From assembly GCF_016925615.1 (NCBI RefSeq), contig NZ_CP070499.1, forward strand, positions 4,216,001-4,280,000: a DNA stretch of 64,000 bases. Reading direction: 5' to 3'. This document shows positions 24,549-32,817 of the stretch, piece after piece. Source of the DNA: Natronosporangium hydrolyticum. Lineage in GTDB: Bacteria; Actinomycetota; Actinomycetes; Mycobacteriales; Micromonosporaceae. Below the pieces are notes generated by a model. The model was not told where the DNA came from, did not search any database, and worked only from the letters and a program-made list of their open reading frames with translations. Within the stretch, counting starts at the first letter, position 1. Each line of letters starts with the position of its first letter. The position numbers were made by a program, and so were the translations under genes.

Positions 24549-25121
24549 TCAGCCCGTGGGCTCCACGCCCGGCCGCCACTTGATGCCGCAGCCCACGCTC
24601 GGGTGATGCGGCTCCGGCACCGGCGAATCGGCGAGCACATGATCAACCGCCGCGCGCAGCGCCGCCCCGGTCGGAGCCTCCCCCGAGCGGGGCCGACTCT
24701 CGTCGAACTGGCCACGATAGGCGAGCTGGCGCCGCGCGTCGTACAGGAAGAAGTCCGGCGTGCAGGCCGCGTGGTACGCGAGCGCTACCTCCTGCGCCTC
24801 GTCGACCAGGTAAGGGAACTCGAAGCCGGCCCGGCGGGCCTGGGCTACCAGCTGCGCTGGCTCGTCGTCGGGGTAGGTGAGCGCGTCGTTGGCGCAGATC
24901 GCCACCGTCGCCAGCCCGCGGGCCGCGTACTCGCGGGTGAACTCGCCGAACGCGGTCTCGATGTGTTGCACATAGGGGCAGTGGTTGCACAGGAAGGCGA
25001 CCAGCAGCGCGGGCGCCTCGGTGATCTCCTTGAGGCTCACCTCCCCGGCGCCGTCGGCGCGTGGAAGCGTGAAGTCGGGGGCGGGGCTACCGAGCGGGAC
25101 CATGAAAGAGTTGACAGCCAT
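24549..25121 (-). CDS. Thioredoxin-fold redoxin (AhpC/TSA-like)
   Basis: This 190-residue cytoplasmic thioredoxin-fold protein has the redox motif CNHCPYV (about residues 45-51, CxxC) and the start LGSPAPDFTLPRADGAG typical of redoxin-family proteins. There is no signal peptide. The family reduces disulfides or peroxides, usually with thioredoxin as electron donor. ATG 25121 sits right behind a G-run; an internal ATG at 25103 is an alternative start. It is the last gene of a minus-strand group with the MoaD and BNR genes (66-bp gap), though a functional link is not evident. Confidence 0.85.
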   Translation of the reverse strand: MAVNSFMVPLGSPAPDFTLPRADGAGEVSLKEITEAPALLVAFLCNHCPYVQHIETAFGEFTREYAARGLATVAICANDALTYPDDEPAQLVAQARRAGFEFPYLVDEAQEVALAYHAACTPDFFLYDARRQLAYRGQFDESRPRSGEAPTGAALRAAVDHVLADSPVPEPHHPSVGCGIKWRPGVEPTG

Positions 25122-25187
25122 CCCCCCATACTGCCCAAGGTCCCCGGCCGTGCCTACGGCGACCGGCCGACGACCAACACCATCGGG

Positions 25188-25466
25188 TCACCCACCAGCG
25201 ACGCTGGGTAGAATCTGCACCTCTGCGGCGGCCCCGACCGGGGTGTCCAGGCCGGACAGTCGCCGGACGTCTTCGCCGTCGACGAAGACATTGACGTATC
25301 GGCGAATCGCCCCTGATTCGTCCCGGATCCGCCGGCCCAGCCGCGGCCAGCGCTGATCCAGCTCGGCCAGGACCGACCGCAGCGTCCCCGCCGCCGTCAC
25401 CTCCAACCGGGCGGCGCCACCCACCTCCGCGCGCAGCGGACCGGGGACCAGCACCTGGACGCTCAC
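25188..25466 (-). CDS. MoaD/ThiS-family ubiquitin-like sulfur carrier protein
   Basis: This 92-residue beta-grasp protein ends in Gly-Gly (PSVAGG), the terminus that E1-like enzymes adenylate and thiocarboxylate in this family. The GTG start at 25466 overlaps the stop of the BNR-repeat gene (GTGA), so the two are translationally coupled. Family features are FVDGEDVRRLSGLDTPV and the AEVQILPSVAGG tail. No moaE, thiG, MoeB-like activator or Mec+ protease lies in the window. The partner may be the BNR protein, but the pathway is unknown. Longer in-frame starts into the neighbour are unlikely. Confidence 0.82.
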   Translation of the reverse strand: MSVQVLVPGPLRAEVGGAARLEVTAAGTLRSVLAELDQRWPRLGRRIRDESGAIRRYVNVFVDGEDVRRLSGLDTPVGAAAEVQILPSVAGG

Positions 25467-26548
25467 AGCCGGGCCGCCCGGACACAGAGCACCTCCGGCA
25501 GGTGGGCGACCACCTGTGACCAACTGTCGCCCTCGTCCCGGCTGGCGTAGACCTCGCCGGACCGGGTGCCAAAGTAGACTCCGGCCGGATCCTCGTCGTC
25601 GACGCTCATCGCGTCCCGCAGCACCGACGGATAGAACGGCTCGGTCGGCAGCCCGGCGGTGAGCGGTTCCCAGCTGCCGCCGGCATCACGGGAACGGAAG
25701 ACCCGGCATTTTGCGTCGGGCGGGAACCGGTGGCTGTCGGCGGTGAGCGGGAAATTCCACACCACGCCAGCCGTCCGCGGGTGGGCGACCATCGGGAACC
25801 CGAAGTCGCTCGGCAGCCCCGCCGCGATCGACACCCAGCTCTGGCCGTCGTCGTCGGACCTATACACGCCGTGGTGAACCTGTGCGTAGAGCCGGTGCGG
25901 GTCGTCGGCGTCGCGCGCGACCTTGTGCACACACTGCCCGAACTCCGGCCAGGGATCCGGCAAGAAGTCGGCCCTGATGCCGGTGTTGCCGGGAGCCCAC
26001 GAGCCGCCGCCGTCGGTGCTCCGGTAGACCCCGCCGGTGGACATCGCCACCAGCACGGTGGCCGGATCGTCCGGCCGCGGCAGCACCGTGTGGATGGCCT
26101 GCCCACCGAAGCCAGCCTCCCACTGTGGCCGGTGCGGATGGTCCCACAGCGACCGGACCAGCTCGTAGGAGACGCCGCCGTCGTCCGAGACGAACAACGC
26201 CGACGGTTGGGTGCCGATGTAGACCCGCTCCGGTCTGCTCGCCGGACCGGGCGCGATCTGCCAGACCCGCTCCAGGGCCACCCCGGTATCGGCCGGGAAC
26301 GCTACCGGCGCCTGCGCCGGCTCGTGCCAGCTCCCGCCGAGGTCGTCACTGGTCGCCACCGTAGGCCCGAAGTGTGAGCTGGTGACCCCGGCGAGCAGCC
26401 GCGGCACCGACCGGCGCCGGTCGATCGCCACCGCGTACACCGCGGTCATGGCATAGTGCGGGCCGGTCACCTGCCACGACCGCCGGTCATCGTCGCTGCG
26501 GGCCAGAAACAGACCCTTACCGGTACCGATCATCAATATCGTGCCCAT
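25463..26548 (-). CDS. BNR/VPS10-type beta-propeller protein (exo-sialidase-like), cytoplasmic
   Basis: This 361-residue protein starts at ATG 26548, preceded by GGAGGGAG on the coding strand. It contains repeated Asp-box-like turns (SDDGGVSYE, STDGGGSWAP, SDDDGQSWVS, SRDAGGSWEP, SRDEGDSWSQ), as in sialidase/BNR propellers, giving about six to seven blades. There is no signal peptide, so a cytoplasmic role is likely and the sialidase label may mislead. It overlaps the MoaD-like gene. Such propeller-MoaD pairs look like a conserved actinobacterial two-gene unit, but its function is not known to me. Confidence 0.8.
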   Translation of the reverse strand: MGTILMIGTGKGLFLARSDDDRRSWQVTGPHYAMTAVYAVAIDRRRSVPRLLAGVTSSHFGPTVATSDDLGGSWHEPAQAPVAFPADTGVALERVWQIAPGPASRPERVYIGTQPSALFVSDDGGVSYELVRSLWDHPHRPQWEAGFGGQAIHTVLPRPDDPATVLVAMSTGGVYRSTDGGGSWAPGNTGIRADFLPDPWPEFGQCVHKVARDADDPHRLYAQVHHGVYRSDDDGQSWVSIAAGLPSDFGFPMVAHPRTAGVVWNFPLTADSHRFPPDAKCRVFRSRDAGGSWEPLTAGLPTEPFYPSVLRDAMSVDDEDPAGVYFGTRSGEVYASRDEGDSWSQVVAHLPEVLCVRAARL

Positions 26549-26635
26549 GCTGAACTCCCTCCGGTGGCTGCCTGGGCGGCCGGCTGGCAGCGGCCGGCTC
26601 ACCGCCGCGGTCATTGTCAACCACCCCTACGACAA

Positions 26636-29341
26636 CTACCGAGGAGCCGGGCGGTGCCGCTCCAAGAAGGCTTCCAGGTGCTCCGCCGGCGAAAATGCCG
26701 CAACTACGAAGCCCTGCCCGAACTCGCACCCGGCGTCATGCGCCAGCCGGCGCTCGTCGTCGGTCTCCAACCCCTCGGCGACCACCACCGCGCCGAGCCG
26801 GCGAGCCACCTCGACCACCGCCGCCGCCACCTCCAACGCCGCGCCGTCGCCGGCGATCGCGCCCGGCGGGCACAGCTTCACCACATCAATCGGCAGCCGT
26901 CGCAGCCGCGCCAGATCGGTGTCGCAGGTGCCGACGTCGTCCAAGCCGGTCCGAACCCCGAGCGCCCGCAGCCGGCTCAGCTGTCCGGCCACCGACGACA
27001 CCTGGTCGGCCAGCTCCACCTCGGAGACCTCGATGGTCAACCGCTCCGGCGGGCTCTGGTGGACGCTCAGCGCGGCCGCCACCTCCGGAACGAACTCGGA
27101 CGATGCGAGTTGCCGGGCCGAGACATTCATCGCCAGCCACAGATCGTGCCCGCGGCGGCGCCACGCCGCCACTTGCCGGCAGGCGGTATGCAACGCCCAC
27201 TCGCTGATCTCACCGGCGACCCGCAGCCGCTCCGCCGCCGGCAGCAGCTCCGCTGGCAGCACCGTGCCCAGCACCGGGTGCCGCCACCGCAGCAGCGCCT
27301 CGACCCCCACCGGCCGGCCGCTGCCCAACTCGACCACCGGCTGGTAGAGCAGGTCCAACTCACCGCGGCCGGCCGCCCCGGGCAGGTGCCGCTCCACATC
27401 CAACCGGCGGACCAGCAGCTCCTCCAAGCTCTCGTCGTACCAGTCGATCCGGGTGGCGCCGCTCTCGGCCGCCCGCCGCACCGCCAGATCCCCCCGCCGC
27501 ACCACCTCTTCGGCAGAGGCCGTCTCCTCCAATGCGGTCAGCCCCACGCTGACCACCAACCGCACCGGTCGCCCAGCCGGCAACGGGTACGCCCGGCTGA
27601 GCTCCGCCAGCAACCGGCAACCCAACGCGTACGCCTCGATCGGCCCACTGGCCGTAACCACCGCGAACTGGCGCTCGCCGAGCCGGCTCGCGAGATCCTC
27701 GGCGCCGACCAGGCTACGGAGCCGCTGCGCCGCTGCGAGCAGCAACGAGTCGCCCGCCGCCCGGCCCACCACGTCATTGATCGCGCAGAACCCGGTCAGG
27801 TCCACCACCAGCAGCGTCCCGGACCGGCGGCCGGCGCCGCGGCGAGAGCTGATCGCCCGCAGCAGCTCCCGCCGGTTGGACAGGCCGGTCAGCTGGTCGC
27901 AGCAGGTCAACCGCTGCAGCGTCCGCTCCAGCACGACCCGCTGGCTCACGTCGCGGACCTGCAACACCAACGCCCCGACCACCGGGTTCGCCCGCAGGTC
28001 ACTAACGGTCGACTCGGTGTCCCGCCAGCACCCCAAGCCGTCACGCAGCCGAGCCACCAGCAGCGACGGGCGCGCGGCAGGCGTCCGCCCGACCACCGCG
28101 CGCAGCTCGTCCGCCGCGATGGCCCGGTCGTCCGGGTGCAGCAGATCAAGAAATCGGTGCCCCACCAGGTCTTCGCGGTGGAGTCCGAACAGTCGCTCCG
28201 CCGCTGGCGACTGCCACCGCACGACGAAGTCGTTGTCTAGCACCATGGTGACGTCGTTCGCACCGGCGAGCAGCGCCCGCAGCCGGGTCTCCTGGGCAGC
28301 GAGCCGATGCGCGTACCGGCGCAGGTCGGCGGCGTTCGGGAACTCGCGGAGCGCCAGCAAGCCCCCCACCAGGGCGCCCAGGAACATCGCGGCCCGGTCC
28401 AACTCCGCGGAGGTGAGCAGGTGATGGGCGATCGCCAGGGTCGCGGCCGCCACCGGGATCGCCAGCACCGGATACCCGCCGAAGGCCGGCGCCACCCTCC
28501 CCATCGGCACCGGCTCGGACGCCGGCGCTACCAACCGCGCCCCGAACCAGATGAGCGGCGGCCCGCCCACCGCCAACCCGGCCGCCGCCAGCGTCAGCCA
28601 GCTCGGCCCGGACTTCCCTAGCGTCACTACGAGCAGCGCCAACCCGGCGATCGCCAGCACCGCGCCGCCTGCGCACGGCACCACCGCAATCCGGCGCCGG
28701 ACCGGGCCGAGCACCACCGTCGCGGCGACCGCCGCACCGGCTGCGGCGAGGCTCGCCGCGAGGTAACCCAACGGATACTCGGCGCCGAAACCCGGGATCA
28801 GCAGCCAACCCACCAGCGCCAGGCACATCCCGACGATCAACCCGTCGAAACCGTGCCGCAGCCGGCCAGCGAGCGTGAACGCGGCGCCCGGAATCTGCAA
28901 CAGCCCTACGATGAACGCCCCGGCGGCCACCACCAGACCGCCGGCCGCGAGCATCGGCCGCAGGTCAGCCGGGACCCACGGCAGCGCCGCCACCGTACCG
29001 CCAGTGCTCACCACCCCGACGCCGAGCAGGCCCGGGCATCGGCACGCGCCCCGCGCGACCCGAGCGCTGACTCGGCCGGAGGTACGGATCGCCCACCCCC
29101 GGCGTACCAGGGCCAGGGCCGGTAGTAGCGCGCTGACCGCCACGGCCAGCGCGGCGGCTGCGATCGCGTCGAACCCGCCGAACTGCGACCCGGCGAGCGC
29201 CGCCAGCGCACCGATGCTGATCATCGCCGGGAGCAACGGCGGAAGGTCGGGCAGTCCGGAGCCGCCGCGGGGCACGGTCCCAGTCTCGGCCGGGGTCGGG
29301 GGCGGGGGAAGGGGTTGATCGGAGGGGGACTGGGTGCTCAC
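26636..29341 (-). CDS. Membrane PAS-GGDEF-EAL protein with degenerate GGDEF motif
   Basis: This protein of about 901 residues probably starts at GTG 29341; an upstream in-frame GTG at 29416 is possible. It has some nine hydrophobic helices (about 40-320), a PAS domain (about 360-465, RALLAGANDVTMVLDNDF), GGDEF (about 490-640) and EAL (about 660-900). The GGDEF signature reads GERQF, so diguanylate cyclase activity is unlikely. EAL is kept (VEALLRW), as are the Asn of NVSARQL and EGLET, but the usual DDFGTGYSS loop reads DDVGTCDTD. It may be a sensor-regulated phosphodiesterase or an inactive c-di-GMP receptor. Its start region faces the divergent PH-like gene. Confidence 0.88.
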   Translation of the reverse strand: MSTQSPSDQPLPPPPTPAETGTVPRGGSGLPDLPPLLPAMISIGALAALAGSQFGGFDAIAAAALAVAVSALLPALALVRRGWAIRTSGRVSARVARGACRCPGLLGVGVVSTGGTVAALPWVPADLRPMLAAGGLVVAAGAFIVGLLQIPGAAFTLAGRLRHGFDGLIVGMCLALVGWLLIPGFGAEYPLGYLAASLAAAGAAVAATVVLGPVRRRIAVVPCAGGAVLAIAGLALLVVTLGKSGPSWLTLAAAGLAVGGPPLIWFGARLVAPASEPVPMGRVAPAFGGYPVLAIPVAAATLAIAHHLLTSAELDRAAMFLGALVGGLLALREFPNAADLRRYAHRLAAQETRLRALLAGANDVTMVLDNDFVVRWQSPAAERLFGLHREDLVGHRFLDLLHPDDRAIAADELRAVVGRTPAARPSLLVARLRDGLGCWRDTESTVSDLRANPVVGALVLQVRDVSQRVVLERTLQRLTCCDQLTGLSNRRELLRAISSRRGAGRRSGTLLVVDLTGFCAINDVVGRAAGDSLLLAAAQRLRSLVGAEDLASRLGERQFAVVTASGPIEAYALGCRLLAELSRAYPLPAGRPVRLVVSVGLTALEETASAEEVVRRGDLAVRRAAESGATRIDWYDESLEELLVRRLDVERHLPGAAGRGELDLLYQPVVELGSGRPVGVEALLRWRHPVLGTVLPAELLPAAERLRVAGEISEWALHTACRQVAAWRRRGHDLWLAMNVSARQLASSEFVPEVAAALSVHQSPPERLTIEVSEVELADQVSSVAGQLSRLRALGVRTGLDDVGTCDTDLARLRRLPIDVVKLCPPGAIAGDGAALEVAAAVVEVARRLGAVVVAEGLETDDERRLAHDAGCEFGQGFVVAAFSPAEHLEAFLERHRPAPR

Positions 29342-29464
29342 GAGACCGGGGTGCCTTCCGTGCGTCGAGGGGTGCCCATCCGCGGCCGGTAGGCCGCCAC
29401 CTGTGTCGTGAACCAAACGACGCCGAAGACCGTTCAGTTACGGGCCCGTGGCAGGATTACCGAC

Positions 29465-29842
29465 GTGGGTACGCGCGACTCCGACCCGGGGCTCCAGTTC
29501 CGCCTCCACCGCGGCCGGGCGGTGGCCGGCATCATCGTGATCATCAGTCTCTGCACGCTGCTACCGGTCTCCGGCTGGTTCGCCCTGCTCCTGGTGCCGC
29601 CGGTGGCGTGGACCAGCTGGGTGCTACGGGCCGGCACCGACGTCGATGCCGACGGGCTCCGGGTGCGGGCACTCTTCGCCTCCCGCTGGTTGCCCTGGTC
29701 GCGGATAGAGTCGGTGCGGTCAGAATCACCCGATCGGGTGGTCGCCGCGCTGACCACCGGTGGGCAGGTGCCGCTGACCGCGGTCACCGCCGCCGACCTG
29801 CCCCGATTGGCCCAGCTGGCGCCGGGCGCTTCACCGGTGTGA
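29465..29842 (+). CDS. Small PH-domain-like membrane protein
   Basis: This protein of about 125 residues starts at GTG 29465; an in-frame GTG at 29408 would add 19 residues and overlap the divergent gene. Two hydrophobic segments (AVAGIIVIISLCTLLPVSGW, FALLLVPPVAWTSWVL) are followed by a bacterial PH-like domain (VDADGLRVRALFASRWLPWSRIESVRSE). This architecture is common in Actinobacteria and of unknown function. It lies 23 bp upstream of the PQQ-type dehydrogenase gene and may share a transcript with it. Confidence 0.75.
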   Translation: MGTRDSDPGLQFRLHRGRAVAGIIVIISLCTLLPVSGWFALLLVPPVAWTSWVLRAGTDVDADGLRVRALFASRWLPWSRIESVRSESPDRVVAALTTGGQVPLTAVTAADLPRLAQLAPGASPV

Positions 29843-29865
29843 GCGGCCACGGCTAACCTGGCCGG

Positions 29866-31029
29866 ATGAAGACCGCCCGCCGCGCGCCACGGCTCGCCCG
29901 GCTCACCGGCGCCGTCACCGCGACGGTGCTGGTCACCGGGTGCGGCCTCGGTGCTCCGCCGGAGCCGGAGCCAGGTCAGGGTGCCCCGGTCTTTCCCACC
30001 CCGAGCGCTGCGGCCACCCCCGGCGAGGTCGACGAGGTCCATGAGGTGGTCGCCGCCGGACTGGCGGTGCCTTGGGGGATCGACTTCCTGCCCGACGGCG
30101 CCGCGCTGGTCACCGAACGGGACACCGGCCGGATCCTGCGGGTCGGACCCGAGCCGGACACCGACGGGTTGGTCACCGAGGAGGTACAGACCATCTCCGA
30201 GATCGACAACACCGGCGAAGGTGGCCTACTCGGCCTCGCGGTCTCCCCCGATTACCTAGCCGACGGTCTGGTCTACGTCTACTACACCACCGCGGACGAC
30301 AACCGGATCGCTTCGCTGACCCTCGGCGACGAGCCGGCACCGATCGTAACCGGGATCCCTCGCGACGACACGCACAATGGCGGCCGGTTGGCGTTCGGGC
30401 CCGACGGCTACCTGTACGCCGGCACCGGTGACGCTGGCGAGCCGGACCGGGCCCAGGACGACCAGGATCTGGCCGGTGCCATCCTGCGGATGACCCCGGA
30501 CGGTGAGCCTGCCCCCGGCAACCCGGACGACTCCCTGATCTACGCGATCGGCGTTCGCAACGTCCAAGGGCTCGCCTGGGACGGGCAGGAGCAGCTGTGG
30601 GCGACCGACTTCGGCGCGGACGACTGGGACGAACTCAACCAAATCGAGCCCGGCGCAAACTACGGCTGGCCGCAGGTGGAGGGGGTCGGGAACGACCCGG
30701 AGTTCGTGGATCCCAAGGTCGTCTGGGAGCCCGCGGAGGCGTCGTGCTCCGGCGCGGCCATCACCGGCGACACGCTGCTCACCGCCTGTCTGCGCGGCGA
30801 ACGGCTGTGGGCGATGACGCTTACCGACTCCGGTGCGGTGTGGGGAGCGCCGGAGCCGATGTTGATCGAAGAGTACGGTCGGCTCCGGACCGTGGTGGCC
30901 GCCCCGGACGGCTCGCTGTGGGTGACCACCTCCAACCGTGATGGCCAGGCGCCGGACGGGCCGGACCCGGACGACGACCGGATCCTCCGGCTGGTCCTCG
31001 CCGGCAGCGACGGAGCGGGGCAGGTGTGA
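29866..31029 (+). CDS. PQQ-type sugar dehydrogenase (glucose/sorbosone dehydrogenase family) lipoprotein
   Basis: This 387-residue protein has a lipoprotein signal peptide ending LVTGC (Cys26), then a Pro/Glu linker. The six-bladed GSDH propeller (about 55-380) has family motifs GLAVPWGIDFLPDGAALVTE, NTGEGGLLGLAVSPD, DDTHNGGRLAFGPDGYLYAG and YAIGVRNVQGLAWD. The enzymes oxidise aldoses outside the membrane with PQQ or a related cofactor; many actinobacterial members are untested, and no pqq genes are in the window. It lies downstream of the PH-like gene and 78 bp upstream of the metallophosphoesterase, all on the plus strand. Confidence 0.9.
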   Translation: MKTARRAPRLARLTGAVTATVLVTGCGLGAPPEPEPGQGAPVFPTPSAAATPGEVDEVHEVVAAGLAVPWGIDFLPDGAALVTERDTGRILRVGPEPDTDGLVTEEVQTISEIDNTGEGGLLGLAVSPDYLADGLVYVYYTTADDNRIASLTLGDEPAPIVTGIPRDDTHNGGRLAFGPDGYLYAGTGDAGEPDRAQDDQDLAGAILRMTPDGEPAPGNPDDSLIYAIGVRNVQGLAWDGQEQLWATDFGADDWDELNQIEPGANYGWPQVEGVGNDPEFVDPKVVWEPAEASCSGAAITGDTLLTACLRGERLWAMTLTDSGAVWGAPEPMLIEEYGRLRTVVAAPDGSLWVTTSNRDGQAPDGPDPDDDRILRLVLAGSDGAGQV

Positions 31030-31107
31030 CCAGGCTGGCGCCGACCCCACCCCCGACCGCCGCCGGCCGGTCGGCCAACGACCCTTGCATGCGGGAAAGG
31101 GCATCTC

Positions 31108-32760
31108 ATGAGTGATGTAACCGATTCGACCGACGGTCCCCTCGGCGAGCAGCCAGAACCGGCCGGCCGCCGCTGGTTGCGCCGCTCTCGGGCGGCGCTC
31201 GAAGCTGTCGCCCGTCCCGACCGCCGGGTGGTGGCCGGCGCGCTGGTGCTGCTGGTCGCGATCGTCGGCAGTGTGCTCGGCGTCCTACTCGGCGCCCGTA
31301 CCGGCGTCGAGGTCGGGCCGTTCAACGCGGAACTCCGCGTCACCCCCTCCGTCAACGGCGAGACCTCGGTCCTCATCCCCCCGCTGGGCTCGCTCCACGT
31401 CGACACGCACGACGGCCCCGCTCATCTCACCCTGCAGCTGGGGTCGCTCGACCAGGCTCGCACCCAGGTCATGATCGACGACCCGGGCGGGGTGACCCGC
31501 GCGGTCGAAACGGTCGCCGACGACGTCATGGACGGTGTGATCCAGCTCGGATTCGGCACGCTCGGCGCTGCGGTGCTGGGCTCGATGGTGCTGGCAGCGC
31601 TGGTGTTCCGGGACACCCGCCGGGTCGCCTGGGCCGGTGGCGTGTCGCTCGCCCTGGTCCTGAGCAGCTTCGGCACCGCCGCCGCCACCCTGCGCCCCGA
31701 CGCCATCGAAGAGCCACGATTCGAAGGGCTGCTGATCAATGCGCCTGCGCTCATCGGTGACGTGCAACAGATCGCCGACGACTACCAGCGCTACACCGAC
31801 AACTTGCAGAGCATGGTCGAGAACGTCAGCACGCTCTACACCGCAGCCTCCACCCTGGAGGCCTTCCAGCCCGACGACAGCATGACCCGGGTCCTCCACG
31901 TCGCCGACCTGCACCTCAACCCCGCCGCCTGGCCGGTGATGCGGACGGTGGTCGAACAGTACGGCATCGACTTCATCATCGACTGCGGCGACATCGTGGA
32001 CTGGGGCACCGGCCCCGAGTCGCAGTACCTCGACTCCATCCGGCTGATGGGGGTGCCGTACGTCTTCGTCCGCGGAAACCACGATTCGCAGCTGACCCAG
32101 GAGGCGGTGGCGGCCCAGCCAAACGCGATCGTGCTCGACGACGACATCACCACCGTCTCCGGCATCACGGTCGCCGGCATCGGCGACCCGCGCTTCACCC
32201 CCGACCAGCGCACCGGCCCGTTCAGCGAAGAAGAACTCGCCGCAGTCCGGCAAGAGGTCACCGACTCCGGCGGCGTGCTCGCCGACACCATCCTCGCGTA
32301 CGACGAACCGGTGCAGATCGCGGCGGTGCACGATCCGGTGGCGGCGGAGCTGCTCGACGGGGTGGTGCCGACGGTGCTCGCCGGTCACGCCCACAGCCGT
32401 TGGGTAGGCCCGGTCGTCGAGTGGCCGGTGGCGGAGGAACCACCCCCGCTGGAGCCGGGGCAGACCCGCCTAATGGTGCAGGGGTCGACCGGCGGCGCGG
32501 GCCTGCGCGGCCTGGAGGGCGAGCACCCCGACCCGCTGGCTCTCACCGTGCTCTACTACAACGACGAGCAGCAACTCGCCGCCTACGACGACATCAGCAT
32601 CGGTGGTCACGGACTCTCCGAGGCCTCGGTGCAGCGGCATCAGGTGCCGGTGCCCGGTGGCGACGCCCCCGCCGCCGACGATGAGGCTCCCGCGGGGGAG
32701 GCTCCCGACGATGAGGCCGCGACCGGGGAGGAGCCGGCCCCGACCGGCCCCGCTGATTAG
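31108..32760 (+). CDS. Membrane-anchored metallophosphoesterase
   Basis: This 550-residue calcineurin-like phosphoesterase starts at ATG 31108 behind GAAAGG. The N-terminus is cytosolic, followed by a transmembrane helix (about 31-55), an external segment, two further helices (about 146-170 and 176-197) and the catalytic domain (about 260-490). Metal motifs are complete: VADLHL (D-x-H), DCGDIVDWG (GD), VRGNHDS (GNHD), HDP and AGHAHS (GHxH). The C-terminus is acidic and Pro/Ala-rich. The substrate is unknown. It converges on the secreted adhesin-like gene, with a hairpin between. Confidence 0.9.
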   Translation: MSDVTDSTDGPLGEQPEPAGRRWLRRSRAALEAVARPDRRVVAGALVLLVAIVGSVLGVLLGARTGVEVGPFNAELRVTPSVNGETSVLIPPLGSLHVDTHDGPAHLTLQLGSLDQARTQVMIDDPGGVTRAVETVADDVMDGVIQLGFGTLGAAVLGSMVLAALVFRDTRRVAWAGGVSLALVLSSFGTAAATLRPDAIEEPRFEGLLINAPALIGDVQQIADDYQRYTDNLQSMVENVSTLYTAASTLEAFQPDDSMTRVLHVADLHLNPAAWPVMRTVVEQYGIDFIIDCGDIVDWGTGPESQYLDSIRLMGVPYVFVRGNHDSQLTQEAVAAQPNAIVLDDDITTVSGITVAGIGDPRFTPDQRTGPFSEEELAAVRQEVTDSGGVLADTILAYDEPVQIAAVHDPVAAELLDGVVPTVLAGHAHSRWVGPVVEWPVAEEPPPLEPGQTRLMVQGSTGGAGLRGLEGEHPDPLALTVLYYNDEQQLAAYDDISIGGHGLSEASVQRHQVPVPGGDAPAADDEAPAGEAPDDEAATGEEPAPTGPAD

Positions 32761-32767
32761 CGGTCTG

Positions 32768-32803
32768 GCCGGCCGGCGCAGAGATCACCCGGCGCCGGCC
32801 GGC
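32768..32803. terminator. Bidirectional terminator hairpin
   Basis: GCCGGCCGGCGC (32768-32779) and its exact inverse (32792-32803) form a 12-bp stem with a 12-base loop. The hairpin sits midway between two converging stop codons and lacks a U tract. Confidence 0.7.
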
Positions 32804-32817
32804 ACGGAGATCAGCCG

